Origin: Sulfurirhabdus sp043759595
GTDB taxonomy: Bacteria > Pseudomonadota > Gammaproteobacteria > Burkholderiales > SMCO01
DNA: 64,000 nt
Assembly: GCA_043759595.1 (NCBI GenBank)
Contig: JAYVLG010000077.1
Location: forward strand, 1 to 64,000
Reading direction: 5' to 3'
Shown here: positions 44,469-52,628 of the stretch, piece by piece
How the letters are laid out: every line of letters begins with the position of its first letter
Position numbering within the stretch: position 1 is the first letter of the stretch
The notes under the pieces: generated by a model
Told to the model about the DNA's origin: nothing
Databases searched by the model: none
What the model saw: the letters and a program-made list of their open reading frames with translations, nothing else
Program-made: the position numbers and the translations under genes

Positions 44469-45259
44469 TGGCAATTCAAACTTTTTTTCGTATACCGCAA
44501 CTCAGCCTGCGCTTTATGCCGGTGTGGCGGCGAAATTTCATGGTATGGAAAAAACTCGCGATCCCCTCTATTCTGGGCAATCTGGCTGACCCCATGCTCT
44601 ACATGCTGGGGCTGGGCTATGGCTTGGGTGGCTTGTTGCCACAGGTTTCAGGGGTGCCCTATATTACTTTTCTGGCGGCAGGTACGGTGGCGTATAGCAC
44701 CATGAATAGCGCCACGTTTGAAACCTTGTATTCCGCGTTTTCCAGAATGCATGTGCAGAAGACATGGGAGGCGATCATGAATGGCCCGTTAATACTGGAT
44801 GACGTGATGCTGGGTGAATTGTTATGGGCGGCCAGTAAAAGTCTGCTTTCAGGTGTCGCGATTTTGCTGATTATCTGGGTGCTGGGTCTGCAACAATCCT
44901 GGCTGCTTTCTTTGTGGATTTTACCCCTCGTCGTGCTGATTGGCTTCTGTTTTGCGGGCATGGGCTTGGTTATGACAGCTGTTTCTCCCAGCTATGATTT
45001 TTTCATGTACTACTTCACCCTGGTGATTACGCCCATGGTGTTATTGTGCGGCGTATTTTTCCCTGTTTCACAGTTGCCCCCTCTTCTGCAGACGGTTTCG
45101 GTTATCTTGCCCCTGACACACGCCATTGAACTTGTGCGTCCCTTATTGCTGGGTATTGTGCCGGCCAATATCTTGCTTCATCTTGTGATGTTGTTCGCTT
45201 ACGGCAGTCTGGGTTTTGTATTGGCATTGGGCCTGACAAGAAGAAGGTTGCTGAAATAA
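44468..45259 (+). CDS. ABC-2 type permease (NodJ-like)
   Basis: This 263-residue permease has six hydrophobic segments and the ABC-2 family signature near the end (GVFFPVSQLPPLLQTVSVILPLTHAIELVRPL). It pairs with the NodI-like ATPase through a TGATG stop-start overlap. Together they would export a lipid- or glycan-linked compound. The stop codon TAA at 45257-45259 falls at the left end of the MITE-like element, so an insertion may have replaced the original 3' flank and terminator. Confidence 0.92.
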   Translation: MAIQTFFRIPQLSLRFMPVWRRNFMVWKKLAIPSILGNLADPMLYMLGLGYGLGGLLPQVSGVPYITFLAAGTVAYSTMNSATFETLYSAFSRMHVQKTWEAIMNGPLILDDVMLGELLWAASKSLLSGVAILLIIWVLGLQQSWLLSLWILPLVVLIGFCFAGMGLVMTAVSPSYDFFMYYFTLVITPMVLLCGVFFPVSQLPPLLQTVSVILPLTHAIELVRPLLLGIVPANILLHLVMLFAYGSLGFVLALGLTRRRLLK

Positions 45260-45497
45260 TCCTAGAAACCTTAGTTGGATGGATTGGAGTGTGCAGTTTT
45301 TGGAGCGCAGGGCAAGGCGCAATGACGCAGAATGGTCATTCCATTTCAAGGAGTTGCAACGCCGCCCTGTGTTCCAAAAACTGTGCAATCCAACCCATAG
45401 CGGTCTCACCGACCGGGTGATCCAGGGAATCATTAAAAATCGATTAGAATTATTTAGTTAAATGTTAAGGATAGCGGTCAACTGAGGTTTCTAGGAT
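45259..45497. mobile_element. MITE-like element with terminal and internal inverted repeats
   Basis: This 239-bp element is bounded by 18-bp terminal inverted repeats, ATCCTAGAAACCTTAGTT (45259-45276) and its near-perfect complement (45480-45497, one mismatch). Inside, a second inverted repeat of about 30 bp (45281-45313 and 45364-45393, sharing CAGTTTTTGGA and GCAGGGC-type cores) encloses a 50-bp loop. No transposase is encoded; a 60-codon open frame inside is part of the repeat. No certain target duplication is visible. It fits a non-autonomous transposable element. Confidence 0.65.
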
Positions 45498-45554
45498 AAT
45501 TCGGTTTGTTGAATTTACCCTTGTCAGGATGCAAAAATACTTGATAATAGAGAA

Positions 45555-45746
45555 ATGAACCCAACTCTCTCCGGAATAGCTGAAAAACTGAACAACTTTT
45601 CTTCGAAGGAAGAAATTGCTGCTGCTCTCGATGAACTCGAAGATCAGTTTGACGCGTTAAATGAGGTCGAACAGGAAATTGCTGAACGACTGATCACATT
45701 GCTTAATCAACGGCTCGTAGTCATTACGGAGGTTGCGCGGGAATAA
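45555..45746 (+). CDS. Small hypothetical protein
   Basis: This 63-residue acidic helical protein (SSKEEIAAALDELEDQFDAL, then NEVEQEIAERL) is not one I recognise. Its stop overlaps the next start as TAATG, so the two are translationally coupled and probably interact. No signal peptide or membrane segment is present. The ribosome-binding site is weak (ATAGAGAA). It is plausible as a small antitoxin-like or adaptor protein, but nothing in sequence proves this. Confidence 0.6.
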   Translation: MNPTLSGIAEKLNNFSSKEEIAAALDELEDQFDALNEVEQEIAERLITLLNQRLVVITEVARE

Positions 45747-46597
45747 TGGCCCAATATTACAGCATCCGCCAACTCAATCCTTATCGCGGTGTTGTGCAAA
45801 TTATCGCGGTGGGTAACACTCAGGCGCTGTCTGTTGATGGGACGCATTGGCATGCCAGAAGTCAATCCATTGCCGGTCGTTATTATTCCGTCGGAGGCTT
45901 CAATGATGAAGAAAATCGGCTGATAGATTTTTCTGAGCGAGATGTTTTGCTTGAAGCATTCCATCATCGTCCGGATGCACCCTTTGCTTTGGAAGACAAT
46001 ATTGAACTGTGGTTGCTCAACAAAGATACCGGGTTACCACTTGCACTGCTTGCCAGCAAAAGGTCGGGGGAGCCGAGTAATTTAGATGCTTACCCCACCT
46101 GGCTATCGTTTAATCTTCGAGATAACAGTTTTATTGCAGATAGCTTAAGGGCGCGGGATGCTCTGCGTGATAAGCGTGCATGGCCCGAACCTCACCGGGA
46201 AATCATTAATAATCTGATCAATCAAGCCGCACGGCCATACCCTGCCGCACAATGGTTCAAACGGCAAGATGACAGAAGTGGTGAGGGGTTGGCCGGTGTG
46301 CGTGTTGCAGCAGAATGGGAAGGTCGGCTATTAACTCAGGAGGATTTTCCTGAGCTATTGCTGGAAGAAAAATGGCTGAATCCAGAGCATGCGCAGTTGG
46401 TAAAGGAATACCATGAGCAGGTTGCACCGGATCTTCTAACGCACCCTTATCTTTTGCCATCCACCAGAGAATTTCTTGAATTGGCTGCAGTCACTCAGCC
46501 AGAAAAGCTGCTGCAAATTTATCGGTTAATTCCCGCGTTTGAAAATCGGGAAGTGATAGAAATAGCATTAGTGAAAGCCCGGCTGATGATGGCATAA
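45746..46597 (+). CDS. Conserved-looking hypothetical protein
   Basis: This 283-residue soluble protein is unrecognised. The first half is beta-rich (YYSIRQLNPYRGVVQII, IAGRYYSVGGF), and the second half is helical with PYPAAQWFKRQ and LTHPYLLPSTREFLELAA. There is no signal peptide, membrane segment or known catalytic motif. It is coupled to the small upstream gene by TAATG and faces lipA convergently across a 48-bp gap. Codon use looks ordinary, so it is probably a native gene of unknown function. Confidence 0.7.
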   Translation: MAQYYSIRQLNPYRGVVQIIAVGNTQALSVDGTHWHARSQSIAGRYYSVGGFNDEENRLIDFSERDVLLEAFHHRPDAPFALEDNIELWLLNKDTGLPLALLASKRSGEPSNLDAYPTWLSFNLRDNSFIADSLRARDALRDKRAWPEPHREIINNLINQAARPYPAAQWFKRQDDRSGEGLAGVRVAAEWEGRLLTQEDFPELLLEEKWLNPEHAQLVKEYHEQVAPDLLTHPYLLPSTREFLELAAVTQPEKLLQIYRLIPAFENREVIEIALVKARLMMA

Positions 46598-46645
46598 TTG
46601 CTTTGGCTCATACTCTTGAGAAATAGTTAGTCAGTTTGCTGCCGG

Positions 46646-47581
46646 TTAGAGTTTGACTTCCTGTGCTTGCTGGTCCGCATGATAACTAGACCTGACCATA
46701 GGTCCGCACGCTGCATTTTTAAATCCCATTTCCTGCGCAGCTTTTTCAAATTCCGCAAATTGTTCCGGCGTCACATAGCGCGTGACGGGTAAATGATGTG
46801 GTCCAGGTTGCAAGTATTGTCCAATGGTCAGCATATCGACATCATGAGCCCTTAAATCGCGCATCACTTCCAGTACTTCTTCATCCGTTTCACCTAGTCC
46901 CACCATGATCCCGGATTTGGTAGGAATTCCCGGGTGGCGAGCCTTGAAGTCTTTGAGCAACTTTAGCGAATGGGCGTAATCGGCTCCCGGACGGGCCGCT
47001 TTATACAAGCGAGGAGCAGTTTCCAGATTGTGGTTCATGACATCGGGTGGATTACTGCTCAGCTTGTCCAGCGCAACATCAATCCGGCCACGAAAATCAG
47101 GGGTCAGGATTTCGATTCGGGTATGAGGAGCATGTTCCCGCACTGCTTGTATGCAATCTGCAAAATGCTGTGCACCCCCATCTCTCAAATCATCACGGTC
47201 GACGCTGGTAATAACCACATATTTCAGTTTCATGGCGGCAATGGTCTGCGCCAGATGCAACGGCTCTTCGGTATCTGGTGGCAGCGGCTTGCCGTGGCCT
47301 ACATCACAGAACGGGCAACGACGGGTACACAAGTCGCCTAAAATCATGAAAGTAGCGGTGCCATGACGAAAGCACTCTCCCAAGTTGGGGCAGGAAGCCT
47401 CTTCACAAACTGTGTGGAGTTTGTGCTCGCGCAATATTTCCTTGAGTTGAATGACTTCAGGGCTGTTAGGTGATTTTGCGCGGATCCAATTGGGCTTTTT
47501 TAAAGCCGGTTGGGGAACAACCTTGATTGGAATGCGGGCGGTTTTAGCCTCGCCTTTGTGGAGTTTGATATCAATCGTCAT
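46646..47581 (-). CDS. lipA: Lipoyl synthase
   Basis: This 311-residue radical SAM enzyme inserts two sulfurs into protein-bound octanoyl groups. The auxiliary cluster ligands are Cys59, Cys64 and Cys70 (CEEASC..GEC). The radical SAM cluster is Cys85, Cys89 and Cys92 in CTRRCPFC. The C-terminal VRSSYHAD supplies the auxiliary cluster Ser ligand. It is the last gene of the leftward cell-wall and lipoate operon and follows lipB by 50 bp, as in many proteobacteria. Confidence 0.97.
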   Translation of the reverse strand: MTIDIKLHKGEAKTARIPIKVVPQPALKKPNWIRAKSPNSPEVIQLKEILREHKLHTVCEEASCPNLGECFRHGTATFMILGDLCTRRCPFCDVGHGKPLPPDTEEPLHLAQTIAAMKLKYVVITSVDRDDLRDGGAQHFADCIQAVREHAPHTRIEILTPDFRGRIDVALDKLSSNPPDVMNHNLETAPRLYKAARPGADYAHSLKLLKDFKARHPGIPTKSGIMVGLGETDEEVLEVMRDLRAHDVDMLTIGQYLQPGPHHLPVTRYVTPEQFAEFEKAAQEMGFKNAACGPMVRSSYHADQQAQEVKL

Positions 47582-47631
47582 TTTGGTATTTTACCGCACT
47601 TAATCCCGGGTGCGGTTATTTGTTGAATAGC

Positions 47632-48255
47632 CTATACATGCCAAGCGGTGGTGCTCTTACCGAGGGCATGTTCGATAGCCGAAATCAGGCGATTCGTGAT
47701 GAGTTCAATGCTGTCATTGATGCCTAATTCACTGGTTTGGGTTACTTCCATACCGGGATAGCCGCAGGGATTGATAGCAAGAAAAGGACCCAGGTCCATG
47801 TCTACGTTAAGGCTTAATCCGTGATAACTGCATCCGTGTTTGATGCGAAGCCCGAGGGCAGCGATTTTTTTGCCATCTACATAAACGCCGGGTGCACTCT
47901 GGCGGGTTTCGCTCTGGATGTGGTAGCTGCTTAATAATGCTTTGACTGCTTGCTCCATGGCATTGACCAGCTCTCTTACCCCTATCCCTTTGCGTTTCAG
48001 ATCAATCAACAGGTAAGCAACAATTTGTCCGGGGCCGTGAAAGGTTATCTGGCCACCTCGGTCAATGTTGACGACAGGTATTTGCACATTTTGAGGGAGA
48101 TGCTCCGGCTTGCCGTTTAAGCCCATGGTATAGACAGGCGGGTGTTGCAGTATCCAGAGTTCATCGGGGGTTTCTGCGGTTCGATTAGCAGTGAATGACT
48201 GCATGGCTTTCCATGTGGCAAGATAGTCCGCCATGCCGAGATGCTTGACCAGCAT
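47632..48255 (-). CDS. lipB: Octanoyl-[acyl-carrier protein]-protein octanoyltransferase
   Basis: This 207-residue enzyme moves octanoate from acyl carrier protein to lipoyl domains. The catalytic dyad is visible as Lys130 (DGKKIAALG) and Cys164 (NPCGYPGM), and RGGQITFHGPGQ is the family signature. A longer frame to 48417 runs through ybeD in another frame and is spurious; ATG 48255 lies 4 bp after the ybeD stop and gives the usual LipB length. LipA, encoded next, uses its product. Confidence 0.95.
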   Translation of the reverse strand: MLVKHLGMADYLATWKAMQSFTANRTAETPDELWILQHPPVYTMGLNGKPEHLPQNVQIPVVNIDRGGQITFHGPGQIVAYLLIDLKRKGIGVRELVNAMEQAVKALLSSYHIQSETRQSAPGVYVDGKKIAALGLRIKHGCSYHGLSLNVDMDLGPFLAINPCGYPGMEVTQTSELGINDSIELITNRLISAIEHALGKSTTAWHV

Positions 48256-48259
48256 GAGT

Positions 48260-48523
48260 TTAGAGGACGATCTTGACCATGGGGTGGCCAGATAATTCAC
48301 GATACAAGTTGTCCAATTGCTCGCGGGAAGTGGCATTGATGGTGCAAGTGATACTGGTGTATTTGCCGTTTTTGCTGGGACGGACCTCAATGGTGGAAGC
48401 AATGAAATCCGGAGCATAGCGCATTACAATGTCTAACATTGTTGGCGTAAAGTTTTCATGGCTTTCCCCCATGATTTTGATCGGAAATTCACTGGGGTAT
48501 TCGATTAACGTCTCTTCATCCAT
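48260..48523 (-). CDS. ybeD: DUF493 (YbeD) family protein
   Basis: This protein of about 87 residues matches the YbeD/DUF493 family (IEYPSEFPIKIMG, YTSITCTINATSREQLD), an ACT-like small domain of unknown molecular role, conserved between dacA and lipB in proteobacteria. GTG 48532 abuts the dat stop, but ATG 48523 has AGGTG seven bases upstream and gives the standard start MDEETLIEYP. The position suggests a regulatory link to lipoate or cell-wall enzymes. Confidence 0.9.
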   Translation of the reverse strand: MDEETLIEYPSEFPIKIMGESHENFTPTMLDIVMRYAPDFIASTIEVRPSKNGKYTSITCTINATSREQLDNLYRELSGHPMVKIVL

Positions 48524-48532
48524 TTGTCGCAC

Positions 48533-49393
48533 CTATTGATTTTGGGCTGGTGCACGCATGATTTCAGATTTGTATTCCTGATACAGTGCGTACATGCGGT
48601 GATAAACGTGCCCTGGTTTGCCATTTCCGACAGGCTTTCCATCCAGCGAAGTAATGGGCAGCACTTCTTTTGTGGATGAGGTCATCCACAACTCCTGAGC
48701 ACTGCGTACCTCATACTCGGATATTTCACGCACTTCGTGCCGAATAGTGTTTGCTTCGGCCAGTTCAAGTACTACATCGTAAGTAATGCCAGGCAGCATG
48801 AGATGACTTTTAGGCGGGGCCAGCAAAATTTCGTTATGCACGACAAAAATATTGCTCGCGGCGCCTTCAGTTAAAAAGCCTTCACGCAACATCAGTGTTT
48901 CTGCCGCATTTGCATCGACGGCCATCTGGCGCAGCAACACATTGGGCAATAATGAAATGGCTTTGATATCACAGCGCAGCCAGCGATTATCCGTTGCAGT
49001 GACTGCCGCCACCCCGGCTTCACGCAAATCGGCAGGAGGGTTTATCAGCAGATTGCTCATGAGGAAAACAGTCGGCGGAACGTCCTTTGGAAATGCATGG
49101 TCACGCTTGGCGACACCCCGGGTGATATGCAGGTAAATGTACTGGTCTTCCCCTTCATTGCGCTCGATGATCTGGTTGATCAATACGGTCCATTCTGTTG
49201 TGGAATGCGGGTTTTTCAACCGGATGCCATCGAGACTATGCTGCAAACGACGCAAATGTTCAGCCAATCGAAAGGCATGGCGAGAATACACGGGGATGAC
49301 TTCATAGACACCATCGCCGAAAATGAAGCCACGATCGAGCACAGGTATGCGCGCTTCCTCGATGGGCATGAACTGGCCGTTTAGATAGATCAT
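48533..49393 (-). CDS. dat: D-amino acid aminotransferase (class IV, D-alanine transaminase)
   Basis: This 286-residue fold-type IV PLP enzyme should interconvert D-alanine and D-glutamate, feeding peptidoglycan synthesis. PLP Lys144 lies in CDIKAISLLP, Glu176 in EGFLTEGAASN is the PLP N1 ligand, and MIYLNGQFMP with DRGFIFGDGVYE is the family start. A branched-chain aminotransferase is the main alternative, but length and cell-wall context favour D-amino acid use. The frame upstream to 49432 overlaps dacA; ATG 49393 leaves a 5-bp gap. Confidence 0.9.
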   Translation of the reverse strand: MIYLNGQFMPIEEARIPVLDRGFIFGDGVYEVIPVYSRHAFRLAEHLRRLQHSLDGIRLKNPHSTTEWTVLINQIIERNEGEDQYIYLHITRGVAKRDHAFPKDVPPTVFLMSNLLINPPADLREAGVAAVTATDNRWLRCDIKAISLLPNVLLRQMAVDANAAETLMLREGFLTEGAASNIFVVHNEILLAPPKSHLMLPGITYDVVLELAEANTIRHEVREISEYEVRSAQELWMTSSTKEVLPITSLDGKPVGNGKPGHVYHRMYALYQEYKSEIMRAPAQNQ

Positions 49394-49398
49394 TTCGA

Positions 49399-50550
49399 TT
49401 ATTTCGTGAACATGAGTTTTATGCTGTCCCATGAACGACCGAAGATGTTGGCAACCGCTACATTTTCAAGAGAAACAAGGGGATATTCAGCCAGTTCTTT
49501 GCCATTCAGCGTCAGTTTGACGGAGCCGATCTTTTGACCATTGCTGATTGGTGCAAGCAAAGGCTGTGTGCTGGTCATTGAAACTTTCACGTTCTGGTAT
49601 TGCCCTTTAGGTACGATGATGTATTTATCATCTTTGAATCCAGCCTTAAGCATGTTCTGGCTGCCTTTCCATACACGTAAATTAGATACAGGTTGTTCTT
49701 TGGCGTATACACGTACGGAATCAAAAAACTGAAAGCCAAAGTTGAGCAATTTCTGGCTTTCCATGGTGCGGGCATTATCGGAAGTAGTACCGAGTACTAC
49801 TGAAATCAGGCGGGTAGAACCGCGCTTGGCTGAGGTGATCAGGCAATAGCCGGCAGATTCTGTATGGCCGGTTTTCATACCGTCAACGTTGGGATCAAGC
49901 CAAAGCAAGCGGTTGCGATTTGGTTGGGTGATATTGTTGTAACGGTATTCCTTGATGGAATAGAGAGGATAAAATTCCGGGAAATCGCGAATAATGGCTG
50001 CTGCAAGCAGGCTTAAATCATAGGCAGTGGTGTAATGCTGGGGATTTGGCAAACCCGTTGAATTCACGAAATTGGTGTTTTTCATGCCCAGTCGTGCAGC
50101 TTCCTGGTTCATCAGGTGGGCAAAGCTCTCTTCGCTTCCCGCAATCGCTTCTGCCAGAGTAATACAGGCGTCATTCCCTGATTGAACAATCATTCCGCGG
50201 ATCAGTTCGGCGACCGTCACAGGTGTTTTAAGGTCGATAAACATTCTCGAACCTTCAGTACGCCAGGCTTTTTCAGATACAGGAAGCGCCTGATTGAGGC
50301 TTATCCGGTTTTGTTTAATGGCATTGAAGGTAATGTAAGCGGTCATTAACTTGGTGAGTGAAGCAGGTTCAATGCGCTGGTTTGAATCCGCTTGAATGAG
50401 GGTTTGCCCACTATTAAAGTCAACCAGGATGTAGGATTTTGCCGCGACTTGCGGTGCAGGGGGCACTGCAAGCATGGTTTGGGCTGGAACTGCAGCCAGG
50501 GTAGCAGAGGTAAACAGTAGCGTAATAACAGCGAGAAAGAGTGATTTCAT
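49399..50550 (-). CDS. dacA: D-alanyl-D-alanine carboxypeptidase (PBP5/6 type)
   Basis: This 383-residue enzyme trims the terminal D-Ala from peptidoglycan stems. It has a signal peptide (cleavage near LAA), the SxxK motif S64-L-T-K67, SGN at 124-126, KTG at 226-228, and a C-terminal beta domain ending in an amphipathic anchor (WDSIKLMFTK). Gene order after rlpA and before ybeD-lipB-lipA matches dacA in other proteobacteria. It lies 48 bp after rlpA. Confidence 0.96.
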   Translation of the reverse strand: MKSLFLAVITLLFTSATLAAVPAQTMLAVPPAPQVAAKSYILVDFNSGQTLIQADSNQRIEPASLTKLMTAYITFNAIKQNRISLNQALPVSEKAWRTEGSRMFIDLKTPVTVAELIRGMIVQSGNDACITLAEAIAGSEESFAHLMNQEAARLGMKNTNFVNSTGLPNPQHYTTAYDLSLLAAAIIRDFPEFYPLYSIKEYRYNNITQPNRNRLLWLDPNVDGMKTGHTESAGYCLITSAKRGSTRLISVVLGTTSDNARTMESQKLLNFGFQFFDSVRVYAKEQPVSNLRVWKGSQNMLKAGFKDDKYIIVPKGQYQNVKVSMTSTQPLLAPISNGQKIGSVKLTLNGKELAEYPLVSLENVAVANIFGRSWDSIKLMFTK

Positions 50551-50598
50551 AATGTGGATATGTATTTTGCCTTGTGCAGGTTAATCGGAAAAATGGTC

Positions 50599-51537
50599 TT
50601 AGCGAATGATCATTAAGGGTTTGATGTCCAGAGCTCTCCTCACGTTTTCAGCTACTTTCGTCGCTTCAGACTGGTTGTGATAGGGGCCCAGATGTACTTT
50701 GAACAGTCCGTTTTTGGCGAAAATATGCAGCACTTCTGACAGATTACCGAGTTGTGCCTTGATTTTATCACTAAAATTTTGTGCGTTGAGTTGTGTTCCG
50801 AAAGAAGCCAGTTGCAAGAAAATGCCACGCTGCTCGATTGGTGGCGTGTCCGATGGCGCTGGTTCGGCCGGTTCGACGGGATCAGCAGACTTGATGGGTT
50901 CCTGATCGGTTAAAGCCGCCACAACAACTTGTGCAGGCGCTGCCGGGTTGATACTTTCAACCTCTACCAGTCCGCTGCCTTTTTGTACAATACCAAGTTT
51001 GTAGGCTGCCGTATAGGATAAATCCATCAGACGGGCGCTGTGAAATGGTCCGCGATCATTAACCCGCACAACGACAGACTTGTTTGTCTGAAGGTTGGTT
51101 ACCTTGACATAGCTTGGGATAGGTAATGTCGGGTGGGCCGCAGTCATGCCGTACATGTCGTAGGGTTCGCCGCAAGAAGTTTTCTTGCCATGAAACTTTT
51201 TCCCATACCAGGATGCAATGCCTCTTGCTTTATAAGGTTTGAAATTGGTTGCAGGGACATACTGTTGTCCAAAAACAGTATAGGGATTGTTGGCAAACTT
51301 GTGCAAAGGTTCTGCTTTGGGTTGTGCATCGGGTATGGCTTCAATATTTGCTGGTGCATTTTCACCCGGACCATCATCTTTATAATATCCGCCACCTTTG
51401 TACACACCTTTGCTGGAAACAATGGGAGATGATTTTCCGGGAATTGATGATTCGGTGCGCTGTGGGGCGGTGCTGCAGCCTGCGAGATACAGTAGAATGA
51501 AACAGGAAAGGATGTAGCTCCAGAAATTCTTTCTCAT
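50599..51537 (-). CDS. rlpA: Rare lipoprotein A (septal ring lytic transglycosylase)
   Basis: This 312-residue lipoprotein has lipobox LAGC with Cys21, a double-psi beta-barrel domain (GIASWYGKKFHGKKTSCGE to VRVNDRGPF, about 105-195) with the conserved catalytic Asp in NDRGPF, and a C-terminal SPOR domain (about 235-312) that binds denuded septal glycan. It cuts glycan strands lacking stem peptides. The start overlaps the rodA stop as ATGA (51534-51537). Confidence 0.95.
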   Translation of the reverse strand: MRKNFWSYILSCFILLYLAGCSTAPQRTESSIPGKSSPIVSSKGVYKGGGYYKDDGPGENAPANIEAIPDAQPKAEPLHKFANNPYTVFGQQYVPATNFKPYKARGIASWYGKKFHGKKTSCGEPYDMYGMTAAHPTLPIPSYVKVTNLQTNKSVVVRVNDRGPFHSARLMDLSYTAAYKLGIVQKGSGLVEVESINPAAPAQVVVAALTDQEPIKSADPVEPAEPAPSDTPPIEQRGIFLQLASFGTQLNAQNFSDKIKAQLGNLSEVLHIFAKNGLFKVHLGPYHNQSEATKVAENVRRALDIKPLMIIR

Positions 51538-52628
51538 GTTCTCACCAACTTGCGATGTGTGTGAATGCTCATCAAAATACCAAATCCAAGCAATACTGTC
51601 ACCATGGAAGTACCCCCGTAACTAAAAAGCGGAAGGGGGACCCCCACTACGGGAAGGATACCGCTCACCATGCCCATATTTACAAAAGCGTAAGTAAAAA
51701 ATGTCAGAGTGATACTGCCCGCCAGCAATCGGGAAGCGAGCGTTGGAGCATTAGCTGCAATCAGTAACCCCCGGCTGATGATGATGATGAACAAGATGAC
51801 GAGAAGGATGTTGCCTACTAGTCCAAACTCTTCGGCAAAAACCGCAAAAATAAAGTCTGTGGTGCGCTCAGGCAGGAAGTCGAGATGTGCCTGGGTGCCT
51901 TTTAGCCACCCTTTTCCAAAAATACCTCCAGAACCAATAGCAATTGTGGACTGAATAATATGATAGCCCGCGCCGAGAGGGTCTTGAGACGGGTCAAGTA
52001 AAGTAAGTACTCGCTGACGCTGGTAGTCATGCATGACAGACCAAACCAAAGGCAAGCTGGCACCAATTGCGGCAAACATCCCAAGCAGAATTCGCCAGCT
52101 GAGTCCGGCCAGAAATATCACATAAAATCCAGATGCAGTAATCAGTAATGCAGTACCCAGATCGGGTTGCCTGACTATTAAGCCGACAGGGATAAGTAGC
52201 AGTACGGCTGCTATTGCGTAGTTTTTAAGCCGCAGATTGGTTTCATAGCGATTAAAATACCATGCCAGCATCAGGGGGGCGGCCAGTTTCATAAGCTCGG
52301 ATGGTTGAATCTTGGTGAATCCGAGATTGAGCCAGCGCCGTGCGCCGTGGCTGATATCGCCAAACAGTGCAACGCTAATCAGCAAGAGCAGTCCTAATGT
52401 ATAAACTGGTACAGCCAGTCGCAACAAGTGCTGGGGCGGGATATTTGCGATTACCCACAGAACGCTCAGGGCTACGGTCATATTGATCAACTGGCTCATT
52501 ACTTTGTCCGGGCTCTTACCCGAAGCGCTGTACAGAACGACTAGTCCCACAGCCATCAGGGTGATAAGGGCGAAAAAGAGGAAGCCGTCTATGTGAAGTG
52601 TCAGCCGCGTAAGGAAGCGTTTAATCAT
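51534..52628 (-). CDS. rodA: Peptidoglycan glycosyltransferase RodA
   Basis: This 364-residue SEDS-family polytopic protein polymerises glycan strands in the elongasome with PBP2 encoded just upstream. Typical motifs are GARRWLNLGF, QPSELMKLA, RQPDLGTALL and the C-terminal GVPLPLFSYGGTS. About ten hydrophobic segments are present. A frame upstream to 52757 overlaps mrdA; ATG 52628 overlaps the mrdA stop by 8 bp and gives the usual start MIKRFLTRL. Confidence 0.96.
   Translation of the reverse strand: MIKRFLTRLTLHIDGFLFFALITLMAVGLVVLYSASGKSPDKVMSQLINMTVALSVLWVIANIPPQHLLRLAVPVYTLGLLLLISVALFGDISHGARRWLNLGFTKIQPSELMKLAAPLMLAWYFNRYETNLRLKNYAIAAVLLLIPVGLIVRQPDLGTALLITASGFYVIFLAGLSWRILLGMFAAIGASLPLVWSVMHDYQRQRVLTLLDPSQDPLGAGYHIIQSTIAIGSGGIFGKGWLKGTQAHLDFLPERTTDFIFAVFAEEFGLVGNILLVILFIIIISRGLLIAANAPTLASRLLAGSITLTFFTYAFVNMGMVSGILPVVGVPLPLFSYGGTSMVTVLLGFGILMSIHTHRKLVRT

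Noticed and set aside
45279..45461. A 60-codon open frame inside the MITE-like element
   Set aside because: It lies wholly across the internal inverted repeats, so its codons mirror the repeat structure; no ribosome-binding site or family resemblance.
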